Origin: Gammaproteobacteria bacterium
GTDB lineage: Bacteria; Pseudomonadota; Gammaproteobacteria; Acidiferrobacterales; Sulfurifustaceae
Length of the DNA stretch: 41,836 bases
Reading direction: 5' to 3'
NCBI GenBank assembly: GCA_016199745.1
Contig: JACQFZ010000021.1
Span: forward strand, 1-41,836
The notes under the pieces are model-generated. The model searched no databases, was not told the origin of the DNA, and was given only the letters and a program-made list of their open reading frames with translations. Both the position numbers and the translations under genes were made by a program. This document shows positions 1-8,984 of this stretch, one piece after another (positions within the stretch are counted from its first letter, which is position 1; each line of letters begins with the position of its first letter).

Positions 1-206
1 CTTGGCTTTGAAGGCGGCGGTGTGGTTTCTTCGGGGTCTTCTCATTGTTCGTGCTCCGGATGATGATGAAGCCTTGCGGCCTCGGTTATTGGAGCAGAAA
101 CTTCACTTATCGGGTTGTCTTAATTTGTGGGGCCACTTCTGTAGACCAGAGCCTACCTTTTGGATCGACGACGTCCACTTGCCTTTCTGAAGAGAGGAAT
201 ACCTGT
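1..206. other. Left edge, no gene assigned
   Basis: A frame on the plus strand is open from the window edge to a stop at 190 and could be the tail of a gene that begins outside, but it has no domain I recognise. The stretch around 90-145 resembles noncoding DNA often mis-annotated as short hypothetical proteins. I do not call a gene here. Confidence 0.3.
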
Positions 207-653
207 ATGCCCAAGAAAATCGTTTGCACTTTGCTGTTGGCGGCATGCACGACCGTACATGCTTCCGCCTCCGAGAAATATCCAGTACCGACGCCCGTAT
301 GGGAAGTCAAAGTGGAACGGATTAATGATTTTCTTCTTCGATACGTGGTATTTGATACGTTCGCATATCCTTGCCTTCGACTTGAGACCATAGAACCGAT
401 AAGCGATAAGCTGGTCCATCGAATGGATGTATGCAAGTTTCAGATAGATAACATGACGATCGATGTCAGGAGAAAAGATCTTGCTGGATCTGGCTTCAAA
501 GATTTCAGATTAGAAGAAAACGTATTTTACTTTACGGCCGAGATTTTCTTAGCAAAACCCGGTTCTTATTACCTAAATTGCAAAGTCGTAATATCCAACA
601 ACGGCAAGCTGTCTGGACCAGAATGTAAAGAGGGCGAGCCTCCGAAAGTCTAA
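207..653 (+). CDS. Small secreted protein of unknown function
   Basis: This encodes 148 residues. The start at 207 is chosen because a purine-rich ribosome-binding site (AGAGAGG, 191-197) precedes it and because translation from there begins with a typical signal peptide: MPKK, a hydrophobic core LLLAACTTVHA, then a likely cleavage near ASA-SE. The frame is open further upstream to 45, but that part is not protein-like. The mature part is about 125 residues with three cysteines (one in DVCKF, the others near the C-terminus in YYLNCK and GPECKEG) and alternating hydrophobic residues that suggest a beta-rich periplasmic domain. I recognise no family. It stands alone, followed directly by a repeat element. 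Codon use is more AT-rich than in the core genes, in line with an accessory origin. Confidence 0.6.
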   Translation: MPKKIVCTLLLAACTTVHASASEKYPVPTPVWEVKVERINDFLLRYVVFDTFAYPCLRLETIEPISDKLVHRMDVCKFQIDNMTIDVRRKDLAGSGFKDFRLEENVFYFTAEIFLAKPGSYYLNCKVVISNNGKLSGPECKEGEPPKV

Positions 654-749
654 TGAGTAAGTGCTATTTGTATCCGACCCGAATGGTACTTATTCTTAAG
701 CAAAAGCCGAAACGTGTCAGCCGCCACTCCCTCCCCCTCAGGGGTGTGA

Positions 750-784
750 GGCGGCGCAAGTGTTCAGTGGACACTTGCGCCGCC
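750..784. repeat. Perfect 14-bp hairpin inside the element
   Basis: GGCGGCGCAAGTGT (750-763) pairs perfectly with ACACTTGCGCCGCC (771-784) around a 7-nt loop. No T-tract follows, so it is not an obvious intrinsic terminator. It fits a structured repeat unit. Confidence 0.7.
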
Positions 785-833
785 GAACGGGCGCACATGA
801 TTATCGTGCGCACCGGGCGGGAACAGCCGGGCT

Positions 834-901
834 GGGGGTGGGTTTTTTGCAGTAGCGACCACAACCCACCCCCATCCTGTCCTTCCCCCTGAAGGGGAAG
901 G
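834..901. repeat. GC-rich palindromic repeat pair
   Basis: GGGGGTGGGTT (834-844) and AACCCACCCCC (863-873) form a perfect 11-bp stem. They are followed by CCTTCCCC/GGGGAAGG (881-888 with 894-901). The same words (GGGGGTGGGTTTTTT and AACCCACCCCC) occur again near 4606 and 4640, marking a dispersed family. Confidence 0.65.
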
Positions 902-964
902 GACCTGCTAATAAGGCCGGGGTGGGTGAATTTAGTCATCATTCGGTTAAGTCAGTACCATTCG

Positions 965-1507
965 TATCCAACCCCTTACTTTTACATAACGACTATAAGA
1001 GGTTCTTTTCTTCCTCCGATAGGTAGAGTTTGCTCCAGAGTTCGAGTATCCCTGCATTCGTTTTTCTCCATGATCTCCCCATCTAGCGGCACCTTCGTTG
1101 GTAGACAGTAGGTAAGAAGCGTGGCTCTATATCGGCCACAGGATAACCATAACGTTTTAGGATCCATGTTCGAACTCACCCAGTCGAGTGCGGTATCGTC
1201 GATATCGCCGGCCGCAATTTCGCTCGAGTGACAACGGGAATGAAGATCGATCCCTCTTTATTTGGGTAGATGCTTTTATATATAGGTATGCACAGTGTTG
1301 CCGCAAGCCGGACCCGATTCACACTCAATCAACGCCGCACGGTTGCACTCACCCTGACGATGTCCACCACGCATGCCAGGGTATTGCCGCCGGTGGTTGA
1401 GCTTCGTCAATCGTTTGCGACGTCTAATCCCGTTTGTCTAGACGAAACTCGCATCATCGAGGCGTACGCTCGCCGTTTCTCAATACATAAAAAAGGGAGT
1501 TAGTACC
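965..1507. other. Intergenic region, no gene seen
   Basis: About 540 bp without a convincing gene. Short open frames on both strands have neither a ribosome-binding site nor protein-like composition. The 3' end carries the ribosome-binding site of the next gene (GGGAG near 1495). No terminator or riboswitch was recognised. Confidence 0.55.
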
Positions 1508-4500
1508 ATGAGAGCTAGACACTTCCGCGTTCTACTTACCGCATTGTCCATTTTGGCCACGTTTGTCTTCACGGCGGCCGACGCCCTGGCTCAGTATCCC
1601 GGGTTACGATCGGAACGGCCACGCACGTACACCACACAAAGTCGCATCAACGAATTGTTGGACCCGCAGACACAGGTGCCGATCGTTCCGCTCGGGCGGT
1701 CTCCGGCGCTTAACGGCGAGCTGTCGTTCGATTTGTATATGAGCGCAAAAAATCCGACGTTCGATCAAACAGACGCACGTATTGTCGTGGTTCGCGACGA
1801 CAAGGTTCGCGACAACAACGGCAACTCCGACTATATGGTGGTGCGTCGTGCTGACAACTCCAACGGGTTGCAGGTAGCGCTGGTTCGCGGCAATGCCTAC
1901 GGCGAAACCTACCTTGCCGCCGTTGGTTACACGCTCGAGTTAAATAGGTCGCATACGTTCCGTATACGCTGGAACATCCCCAATAAGACCCTTGCTGTTT
2001 CGGTCAATGGCGCGCCAGAGGACGTCAGAACGCTCACCGTATCGGACTTCTCGCTCACTAATAAACCCTTCGTCGTATGGGGCGGACGGAAGGGCGACGA
2101 AATTACCAAGTTGAAACTGAGCGATGTCACGCCAGGCCAAGCGCCGCGGGAAGTGCTCAACATGCTCACGCCCGACAAGCGTTTGATCGAGGTTTGGGCG
2201 CGCATCGAGGAGCAGACCCGCAGCGCCGCGTACAAGCTGGTGAATAACGAGCCGGTCGTCGATCTTGGCGAAAAGGGGCATCCCGATGCGATTCGCAAAT
2301 TGGCGCTGCAATTGGGACTGGCCTACCGGCTTACCGGCAATCCGGTGTTTCGTACGGCCGCGCTTAAGTATGCCGACCAGGTGGCGGCGGTGAACGCGGC
2401 AGCCTACGGCGAATATTTGCAGGGCGGCAGGCTGGGGGCGATGGGCGTGCTTTACGATTGGTTCTATAACGAGCTTTCGAGCGACCAACGCAACAGGCTG
2501 CACTCGGCGATTAGCAACACGTTTATCAGCGACGGTGGCATCGGCGATGTGGTCTGCGGTACGAACAACCATCTCCACATGACCACCGGCGGCATCGTTT
2601 GCGGCACGACACCGGATATGACGGGCGCGACCACGCCGAGCGTCGCCAACTATTTTGTATCCGGCCACTTCGCCGGCGACGTATCACGTTCGCTGCCCGC
2701 GGTCATCGCCCTCGCGGATGAATTCCCCGGCGAGTTCGGTTCATTGCTGGACCTACTCCGGACCGAATCGTATTGGCTCTTGCAAGCAACCGATCGGACC
2801 GCAGCCGCTGGCGGGCATCATATGGGGTGGGTGTACGGCGCGGCGGTAATTGAAGCGCGGGTCGAGCTTCATGCGTTGCTGACTTCGGCGCTGGAACCGT
2901 CGGCCGATACACTGCCGCTGCTCCAAGTCAGATCATGGCAAAAGAATGCGCACTTGGGCCCGATCTATGGTTTGCGCGCCGACGGTACCTATCCGGCGTC
3001 GGGCGATGCTTATGGCAAGGATTATTTTCAGGACCTCGTTGCCTTGCCGGTGCTGAGTGGCTGGCGCTACGGAAACAACCCCTTCGCCAAACAGTTTTAC
3101 GACCAACAAATCGCCGGTAAACGTTTTCGCGGATATCACCCGCTCGAGCTGATACTGTCGGTCCCTAACCTGTCCGTTCCTGTCGCTAACCTTCCGCTTA
3201 GCACGAAGTTCGAGCCCAGCGGTTACATGCTCGCCCGCGATACCTGGGACTACCAGAACGCGACCTTGCTCGAATTCAAATCGTCATTGTTCAAAAACGA
3301 GAACCACCACCATCTCGATGAGAACGCATTCACGCTGTTCTACAAGGCACCGCTGTTGGTCGATTCCGGTTCGTATGAGGTCTACGGCGACGATCATTGG
3401 AAGCACTACTACACCCGCTCGATCGCCCACAACACTCTGACGGTTTACGATCCGACCGAGACCTATTGCCGGGTGCCCGAAAATTGCTACGCCAACGACG
3501 GCGGACAGCAAATCTGGGAGTACAACAACGGTATCGCCTATCCGACGTTGAACGACATTACTACTCCCACGGGCCGCAACTACCTGATCGGCACTGCCGA
3601 CGATGGCGCCAATAGCTTCGACCGACGCGCGGAGTTTACTTACATGCGCGGCAACGCCAGTCGTTCCTATAAATTCGACAAGCTCGATTCGAAAAACGGG
3701 TTCGTGCGCAGCATCGTGTTCCTCCAGCCCGCGTTCGCCAACACCGATCACCCAGTGACGCTGGTGTTTGATCGAGTGCGTTCGGCCACTCTCGACAAGG
3801 CGGGGTTTCGGAAATCGGTGTTGTTTCACATGGTGAACGAGCCGACGGACAATAGCGGTCAATCATCGGGCGCGGGTGTTTGGAATCTGTCCGGTAACTA
3901 TTTCACCTTCAGCAACGGCGGCGCGTACGCGAAGGTTCAGACGTTGTTACCCGGAGACGCCACGCTCAAGAAGATCGGCGGCAAGGGCGCTACGGTCGAT
4001 TACCGCTTTGCGCTGCCAGACGGCCGTGGCGGCTATACCGATAAGTTCTTGCTCAACGGTAAGTGGGTTTACACGTATCCAGATGAGGCAAACGATAGCA
4101 ACAACAGCGCGCTCGTGCCGGAGTCGAAGGCGGCGTGGCGCGTGGAAGTTGCCGTGCCACAACGGCCGCGGCTCGACGAGCAATTCCTGCACGCCGTTAC
4201 CGTCGGTGCCAACACCACGGAACTCGAGCGTGTACAAATGGCGCTGGTCTATGACGATTCTGCCAGCGTGACTGTGGCGCTCGGGTCGGGGCCGCTGGTG
4301 GTTTTCAACAAATCAATCACGCTGGCGAAGAAATTGATTCTCGGACCTCTGAGCTTGCAAAACCGCAAGATGGTCGTGACCGGGCTGTTGCCGAACGCAC
4401 TTTATCAGCGGCGGCTGGAATTCCTGTTAAATGGGACGAGTCGCCTGATCCTGGAGAACGTCACAACTGCCACAACCAGCACAGTTCGCTCCTCCGCTGC

Positions 4501-4519
4501 GGGTGTCGTGTTCTTTTGA
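1508..4519 (+). CDS. Secreted heparinase II/III-family polysaccharide lyase
   Basis: This encodes 1003 residues, exported by a signal peptide (residues 1-28, ending ADALAQ). Residues about 30-210 look like a beta-sandwich, LamG-like carbohydrate-binding domain. Residues about 220-470 have the alpha-toroid pattern of heparinase/alginate lyases. That part includes NNHLHM (353-358), whose Asn-His matches the place of the charge-neutralising Asn/His of these lyases, and GGHHMGWVYG with Tyr443 as candidate catalytic base. A beta-sheet domain follows from about 560, with NHHHLDENAF (H600-602, D604), the His-rich signature of the heparinase II/III C-terminal domain. The likely role is extracellular or periplasmic cleavage of a uronic acid-containing polysaccharide by beta-elimination; the substrate cannot be told from sequence. 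The start follows GGGAG at about 1495. The protein is longer than usual for the family because of the N-terminal domain and about 250 extra C-terminal residues. It has no sugar-transport or other lyase neighbours. Confidence 0.82.
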   Translation: MRARHFRVLLTALSILATFVFTAADALAQYPGLRSERPRTYTTQSRINELLDPQTQVPIVPLGRSPALNGELSFDLYMSAKNPTFDQTDARIVVVRDDKVRDNNGNSDYMVVRRADNSNGLQVALVRGNAYGETYLAAVGYTLELNRSHTFRIRWNIPNKTLAVSVNGAPEDVRTLTVSDFSLTNKPFVVWGGRKGDEITKLKLSDVTPGQAPREVLNMLTPDKRLIEVWARIEEQTRSAAYKLVNNEPVVDLGEKGHPDAIRKLALQLGLAYRLTGNPVFRTAALKYADQVAAVNAAAYGEYLQGGRLGAMGVLYDWFYNELSSDQRNRLHSAISNTFISDGGIGDVVCGTNNHLHMTTGGIVCGTTPDMTGATTPSVANYFVSGHFAGDVSRSLPAVIALADEFPGEFGSLLDLLRTESYWLLQATDRTAAAGGHHMGWVYGAAVIEARVELHALLTSALEPSADTLPLLQVRSWQKNAHLGPIYGLRADGTYPASGDAYGKDYFQDLVALPVLSGWRYGNNPFAKQFYDQQIAGKRFRGYHPLELILSVPNLSVPVANLPLSTKFEPSGYMLARDTWDYQNATLLEFKSSLFKNENHHHLDENAFTLFYKAPLLVDSGSYEVYGDDHWKHYYTRSIAHNTLTVYDPTETYCRVPENCYANDGGQQIWEYNNGIAYPTLNDITTPTGRNYLIGTADDGANSFDRRAEFTYMRGNASRSYKFDKLDSKNGFVRSIVFLQPAFANTDHPVTLVFDRVRSATLDKAGFRKSVLFHMVNEPTDNSGQSSGAGVWNLSGNYFTFSNGGAYAKVQTLLPGDATLKKIGGKGATVDYRFALPDGRGGYTDKFLLNGKWVYTYPDEANDSNNSALVPESKAAWRVEVAVPQRPRLDEQFLHAVTVGANTTELERVQMALVYDDSASVTVALGSGPLVVFNKSITLAKKLILGPLSLQNRKMVVTGLLPNALYQRRLEFLLNGTSRLILENVTTATTSTVRSSAAGVVFF

Positions 4520-4536
4520 TCTGAATAGGGATCGGG

Positions 4537-4775
4537 GTGGAATGGCACTTACTTAAGCCGCGGCACGCTCTAGCTCCCTCCCCCTCAGGGGGAGGGCTGG
4601 GGTGGGGGTGGGTTTTTTACTCGGTTATCGCTGCCATAAAACCCACCCCCCGACTCACACGGCTGTTGAGGTGTTGAGCAACACAACTAAACGGGTTGGA
4701 GTGGAATGGTACTTACTGAAGCCCGTCGACTACGCAACCTCCCCCCTTCAAGGGGGGTGGGAGAGGATGGGTTTT
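4537..4775. repeat. Two tandem GC-rich palindromic repeat units
   Basis: Two related units lie head to tail. Each begins with GTGGAATGG(C/T)ACTTACT (about 4539 and 4702) and continues into palindromic C-rich/G-rich tracts: CTCCCTCCCCCTCAGGGGGA near 4574 and CTCCCCCCTTCAAGGGGGG near 4739. The first unit also contains GGGGGTGGGTTTTTT and a distal AACCCACCCCC, as in the 834-901 repeat. They lie between convergent genes, where they might also help to end transcription. Confidence 0.6.
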
Positions 4776-4781
4776 ACAACT

Positions 4782-5882
4782 TCAGCTGAGATACACCGAC
4801 TCAACCATCGGCAGCCGAAACCAAAACGTTGCGCCGCCGCCGGCGTCGTTGCGCATGCCAACTTCCCCGTCGTGCAGCAATACGATCTCGCGCACAAGCG
4901 CGAGCCCCATACCGGTGCTGTTTACACCAGTGGTTGATGAATTACTAATCTGCACGTTGTCGGTATAAAGCAGTTTCACTTCCTGCTCCGGTACGCCCGG
5001 GCCCTTGTCCGCCACCTCGCACAGTACCCAGTCTTGGTCGCGCTTTGTGCGTATGGCGGTGGCAGTGTTTGCTGGGCTGAACTTAATGGCGTTGCTGATC
5101 AAGTTCTCCAACACCTGCATGATGCGAGCGTCGTCAGCGTAAATATTCGGTAACTCGCGTTCGAACTCCATGCGCAGTTCGATACCTTTGATCTTCGCCA
5201 ACACACTGCTATGCGCCACCGCCTGACGTACGATTGCGCCGAGGTCGGTCTCGAGTTTTTCGACGCGCAGGCGTCGGTCGCGCAGTGCGCGCAATTCCAG
5301 CACATCGGTAATCACTTCACGCATGTGCTCGGCGGATTCGATGATGCTGGCGAAGGTCTTATGGTCCTGCGCGGTCACGGTCGAGCCGGGTTGATGCTCG
5401 GTATACAGCTGTCGCGCCGCATCGAGCAACGACATCAGCGGTTTTTTGAGATCGTTGCCGGCGATATGCAAAAACCGATCATTCGCTTCCTTGAGGCGCT
5501 TTACGGCAACTTGGGTACGAACACGCGCGAACGCGACCGCGAGATCGAACGGTTTGGTGATGTAATCGTTGGCCCCTTCGCGCAGTGCGTCGACGACGTC
5601 GCTGGTCTGATCGAGGCCGGAGATCACGATGATGGGAGTGTCGAGCAGCGACCGCTGTTGACGCAGGCGCTTTAGCAGCTCGAGACCGCTGCCATCCGGC
5701 AGGCGGATATCGAGCAGAATGACGTCGAACTCCTCGGCTTCCAGCAACCGGTGGGCACGCTCGGTATTTTGCGCGATCACCGCGACATAACCTTCGCGTT
5801 CGAGCTTCATCCCAAATACGTCGCCGACCGCCGGCGCATCGTCGACAATCAGCACCCGCGGTGCCTGCCGTTTTTGTTCCAT
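4782..5882 (-). CDS. Response regulator fused to a histidine-kinase-like module lacking the phospho-accepting His
   Basis: This encodes 366 residues. Residues 1-125 form a receiver domain with acidic pocket D14/D15, phospho-acceptor D58 (LLDIRLPDG), S88 and K110. A dimerisation helix follows (about 130-200), but the H-box reads IAGNDLKKPL: Asn143 (codon at 5454-5456) stands where the autophosphorylated His normally is. The ATP-binding domain (about 215-358) keeps the N-box (E259, N260, N264), the G1 motif DKGPG (D292) and the G2 motif GMGLAL. The protein is cytosolic with no sensor or transmembrane part. Known hybrids of this layout take phosphate from a partner kinase. Here the module probably cannot autophosphorylate, so it may act as a dimeric pseudokinase, a phosphatase or an ATP-controlled scaffold. 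There is no cognate kinase or output gene beside it. The heparinase gene converges with it and the repeat-protein gene diverges from it. Confidence 0.85.
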   Translation of the reverse strand: MEQKRQAPRVLIVDDAPAVGDVFGMKLEREGYVAVIAQNTERAHRLLEAEEFDVILLDIRLPDGSGLELLKRLRQQRSLLDTPIIVISGLDQTSDVVDALREGANDYITKPFDLAVAFARVRTQVAVKRLKEANDRFLHIAGNDLKKPLMSLLDAARQLYTEHQPGSTVTAQDHKTFASIIESAEHMREVITDVLELRALRDRRLRVEKLETDLGAIVRQAVAHSSVLAKIKGIELRMEFERELPNIYADDARIMQVLENLISNAIKFSPANTATAIRTKRDQDWVLCEVADKGPGVPEQEVKLLYTDNVQISNSSTTGVNSTGMGLALVREIVLLHDGEVGMRNDAGGGATFWFRLPMVESVYLS

Positions 5883-6573
5883 GGTCAGCCTCGAATTATT
5901 CGTTATTCGAGCATAGTTGAACTATTTCAGGGCAGCGGCGTACGTAGGACTTTTTACGGTCGCTTGGTCAACGAACGCGAAAAGTCACCGCGTCACGACT
6001 ACCGTCTATCGCCATGATTTAAACGGGAAACTCGATCGTAGAAACGAGGGCGGTGGGGTGGCGCGGACTACCTTGTTTCCTGCCCTACCTGAACTGACGG
6101 TGCATCTGAACCCAAAAAATGATTTGGAGACATCACGAAGCGACTTGCGATTCTGTCGGCGCTTCTATTGCACGTCTACGGAACGATTAATTACAGACTC
6201 AAAGAATAAGTTACTAGAAGTCGTTTCAATAATACGCTGGATCGATATTACCTCCTCCCTAACCCTCGCCCGCGAAAGCGGGGGAGGGAATACTGCGTAA
6301 ATTTTTTCCCCTTGCTGCTTCCTAGTAGATTCGAAATTCGCCTCGCGTCGTATTTTTATTCGCAATAATAAAAATACGCTTATTCACCGCTCATCAAGAA
6401 GTGAAAACCGTCAATCCATTTTCACTGTCTATTCGGACAGTAACTTTTTTATATTCCGATCAGAGAACAATAACTAATACCTTTCTCCTGAGCAGCGTGC
6501 GAAGGGATGTTTAGTTAATACGTTCCGACGCACACACGGATCTTTGGGTCCCTCGTATGGAGAAGTATTAGCA
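5883..6573. other. Divergent upstream region, AT-rich near its right end
   Basis: About 690 bp between two divergent genes. It contains one GC-rich palindromic repeat (6251-6290) and an AT-rich stretch (about 6300-6480) that probably holds promoters for the downstream secreted protein. A small inverted repeat (ACTGTC/GACAGT, about 6428-6445) is visible. Open frames here show no protein-like character. Confidence 0.5.
6251..6290. repeat. GC-rich palindromic repeat
   Basis: CCTCCTCCCTAACCCTCGCCC, a short GCGAAAGC centre and GGGGGAGGGAA form an imperfect palindrome of the same style as the repeats near 9942, 12369, 18379 and 36401. Confidence 0.55.
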
Positions 6574-8889
6574 ATGATAAAAAATCTATTTCAGCACCGC
6601 GCTTTATTTTTACTCGCTGTTCTCTCAATCGTCCTGTCATTCGCTCTCAGCAACGAAGCTCGAGCGCAGGGCACGCTTTACACGTTATGGGTGAACGTTA
6701 TCGGCCCCGGCAAAGTAACGTCGGCGCCCACAGGGATTAATTGCGGGAGAGATTGCAATGAGACTTACCCGGCGGGAACGGTGTTCACGCTGACTGCCAA
6801 GCCGGCGCGCGGTTATATGTTCAGTGGTTGGAGCGGCAGTGGCATTTCTTGTCCCGGCACCGGAACGTGTCAGGTATCGATGACATCCGCGCGCACCGTT
6901 AGCGCGACGTTCACCAAGAAAGTACCAGTTCCCGGACCAACTCCCACTCCCACGCCAACTCCAACTCCGTCCCCGATCTATACGTTGTCGGTAAATGTTT
7001 CAGGCTCCGGCACCGTGACGTCTTCGCCTACTGGGATCAATTGCGGTACCGACTGCGATGACACTTATCCCGCAGGCACCGTATTCACATTGACCGCAAA
7101 GCCGGCAACCGGTTACACCTTCCAAGGCTGGAGCGGCGCTGGTATCTCGTGCCCGGGAACCGGGACTTGCCAAGTGTTGATGACATCGGCGCGCACAGTG
7201 ACGGCAACGTTCGTGCAGGGCACGCCGCCGCCTCCGCCGACCGCTAACTACACACTTAATGTGAATCGCGCCGGCTCCGGCACAGTGACGTCAGCGCCCG
7301 CCGGTATTAACTGCGGCAGCGACTGCAGCGAGAACTATGCCGCTGGCACATCAGTGACGCTGACCGCCGCCGCGGCAACGGGTTATACCTTCAGCGGTTG
7401 GAGCGGCAGTGGGATTTCATGCCCGGCAACAACAACGTGCACAGTAGCGATGAGCGCGGCGCGCACAGTAACGGCGACCTTCGCGCAGAACAGTGCGTCT
7501 ACCTACAATTTGAACGTCACCCGTACCGGCTCCGGCACAGTCACGTCGACTCCGGCCGGCATCAATTGCGGTAGCGATTGCAGCGAGAGTTACACCGCCG
7601 ATACATCGGTAACGCTGACGGCTGTCGCGGCGAGTGGCTATACCTTCAGCGGTTGGAGCGGCAGCGGCATCGCTTGTACAGGTACCGGCAACTGCGTGGT
7701 GTCGATGGCAGCAGCGCGTAGTGTGGCCGCGACTTTCGCCGCCACTACGTCCAGCAGTGGTGATTTTTGTAGCGGCCTCGTGACCGACAAAGCGCCGCAC
7801 CCGATGACGACCGTTACCCAGCCGAGCAAAGGCTCCGCTTACCTCGATCCGCAGTTCGGCACGACCGTGCGACGCATTACCGCTGTCGGCAGCGGCGGCG
7901 TATTGAAGCCGCTGTACTCGACGACGCAAGCATGGAATGCCGACGAGTCATATCTGATCCTGTATCACACCAGCAACGTCAGTGGCCGGCATGAGCTGTA
8001 TCAAGGTAAAGCGCCGTACGGCTTCATCAAGATACTCGACATCGCACCGGCGGACATCGAACAGGTGTATTGGCATACGTCGGATCCGGATGTGTTCTTT
8101 TATCCGTCCGGTACCAACTTGATTCGTTATCACGTTTCGAGCGGCGCGAAAGATGTCGTGCATACGTTTTCTTGTGGAGAGAATATCTCGGCCGACTCGC
8201 ACGGCACGATGTCGTGGGACTCGAATGTGATCGGGCTCAAGTGCAACAGCAGTAATCAAGCACATCTCTACCGTATCGATACTAATACGCTGAGTACTGC
8301 AACGTTGCCGACCGATTCGAATGCGCCCTTGGCCTCGGCCAGCGGTAATCTCGCCTATTGGAACGGCAAGGTGTACGACAACAAGCTGGTGTTGAAGCTC
8401 GACCTCAACCTTGCGTATAACGCCGAGCATGCCTCGCTCGGTCGCTTGGCGAACGGACACGACACGTATAACGCCGTCGCTTTTGACGGAACCTACGTCG
8501 GCTCGTTGGTCACGCACGACATGACCGATGGCAGTGGTCGCGTCGTCATCGGTCCCGACACCGGCTATCCGTATCCCATGAGCGGCACGCATGTGTCGAC
8601 CGTTGGCTTCAAGCTCGCTACGCCGGGTTGGGTCGCGGTCTCTGCCACCGGCACCGCCAGCGGTTCAGGCGTGCTCGACAATGAGATTTTGCTCGCCAAC
8701 ACTAATCCTGGCGGCAGCATTTGCCGCATCGCGCACTCGCGCACTTTCGGTAAGGAAGGGCAGATGGATTATTGGGCCGAGGCGCATGCATCGATCAGCC
8801 CGAGCGGGACGCGCGTTATTTTTGGAAGTGACTGGGGCAATTCCGGCGCCGTGGATACTTATATCGTGGAGTTACCGTCGTATAAATAA
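6574..8889 (+). CDS. Secreted protein with four InlB-type beta repeats and a propeller-like C-terminal domain
   Basis: This encodes 771 residues. The ATG at 6574 is preferred over an in-frame TTG at 6544 because GGAGAAG (6559-6565) precedes it and the product then starts with a signal peptide ending NEARAQ. Four tandem units of about 80 residues follow (about 6679-6921, 6979-7218, 7246-7491, 7501-7743). Each has YTLNV..GSGTVTS, a first Cys pair in INCG.DC, a hydrophobic-Gly stretch GYTFSGWSGSG, a second Cys pair C....C and a closing RTVTATF. This is the divergent InlB B-repeat pattern, common in bacterial surface proteins, here with four conserved cysteines per unit. A proline/threonine linker separates units 1 and 2. 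Residues about 395-771 look like a TolB/WD40-like beta-propeller (for example TTQAWNADESYLILYHTSN and WAEAHASISPSGTRVIFGSD). It probably acts at the cell surface or outside the cell in adhesion or polysaccharide binding. No partner gene is adjacent. Confidence 0.8.
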   Translation: MIKNLFQHRALFLLAVLSIVLSFALSNEARAQGTLYTLWVNVIGPGKVTSAPTGINCGRDCNETYPAGTVFTLTAKPARGYMFSGWSGSGISCPGTGTCQVSMTSARTVSATFTKKVPVPGPTPTPTPTPTPSPIYTLSVNVSGSGTVTSSPTGINCGTDCDDTYPAGTVFTLTAKPATGYTFQGWSGAGISCPGTGTCQVLMTSARTVTATFVQGTPPPPPTANYTLNVNRAGSGTVTSAPAGINCGSDCSENYAAGTSVTLTAAAATGYTFSGWSGSGISCPATTTCTVAMSAARTVTATFAQNSASTYNLNVTRTGSGTVTSTPAGINCGSDCSESYTADTSVTLTAVAASGYTFSGWSGSGIACTGTGNCVVSMAAARSVAATFAATTSSSGDFCSGLVTDKAPHPMTTVTQPSKGSAYLDPQFGTTVRRITAVGSGGVLKPLYSTTQAWNADESYLILYHTSNVSGRHELYQGKAPYGFIKILDIAPADIEQVYWHTSDPDVFFYPSGTNLIRYHVSSGAKDVVHTFSCGENISADSHGTMSWDSNVIGLKCNSSNQAHLYRIDTNTLSTATLPTDSNAPLASASGNLAYWNGKVYDNKLVLKLDLNLAYNAEHASLGRLANGHDTYNAVAFDGTYVGSLVTHDMTDGSGRVVIGPDTGYPYPMSGTHVSTVGFKLATPGWVAVSATGTASGSGVLDNEILLANTNPGGSICRIAHSRTFGKEGQMDYWAEAHASISPSGTRVIFGSDWGNSGAVDTYIVELPSYK

Positions 8890-8938
8890 CCGCGGCACCG
8901 GTTCCGTGCGTTGTTAATTTTGCAGTAAGTTGCACAAG

Positions 8939-8977
8939 AACGGCGTCTTGCTTAACGGCAAGGCGCCGTTCGCATTT
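8939..8977 (+). terminator. Hairpin terminator of the repeat-protein gene
   Basis: A 13-bp stem with one G-U pair (8939-8951 with 8958-8970) and a 6-nt loop lies 50 bp after the stop codon. The downstream T-run is weak (CGCATTTAT), so termination may be partial. Confidence 0.6.
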
Positions 8978-8984
8978 ATGCGTT

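Larger units (their letters stand above)
680..964. repeat. MITE-like element with 11-bp inverted ends
   Basis: The sequence CGAATGGTACT at 680-690 is repeated exactly in inverse orientation at 954-964 (AGTACCATTCG). Both ends continue inward with similar CTTAA-containing sequence. Inside the roughly 285-bp unit lie a 14-bp hairpin (750-784), an 11-bp inverted repeat (834-844 with 863-873) and an 8-bp palindrome (881-888 with 894-901). Open frames across it are by-products of the repeats. Related end sequence, GGAATGG(C/T)ACTTACT, recurs at about 4541 and 4705. No target-site duplication was confirmed. Confidence 0.5.

Noticed and set aside
653-942. Short frames on both strands (79 and 92 codons)
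   Set aside because: They run across the palindromic repeats of the MITE-like element and mirror each other, so they are not genes.
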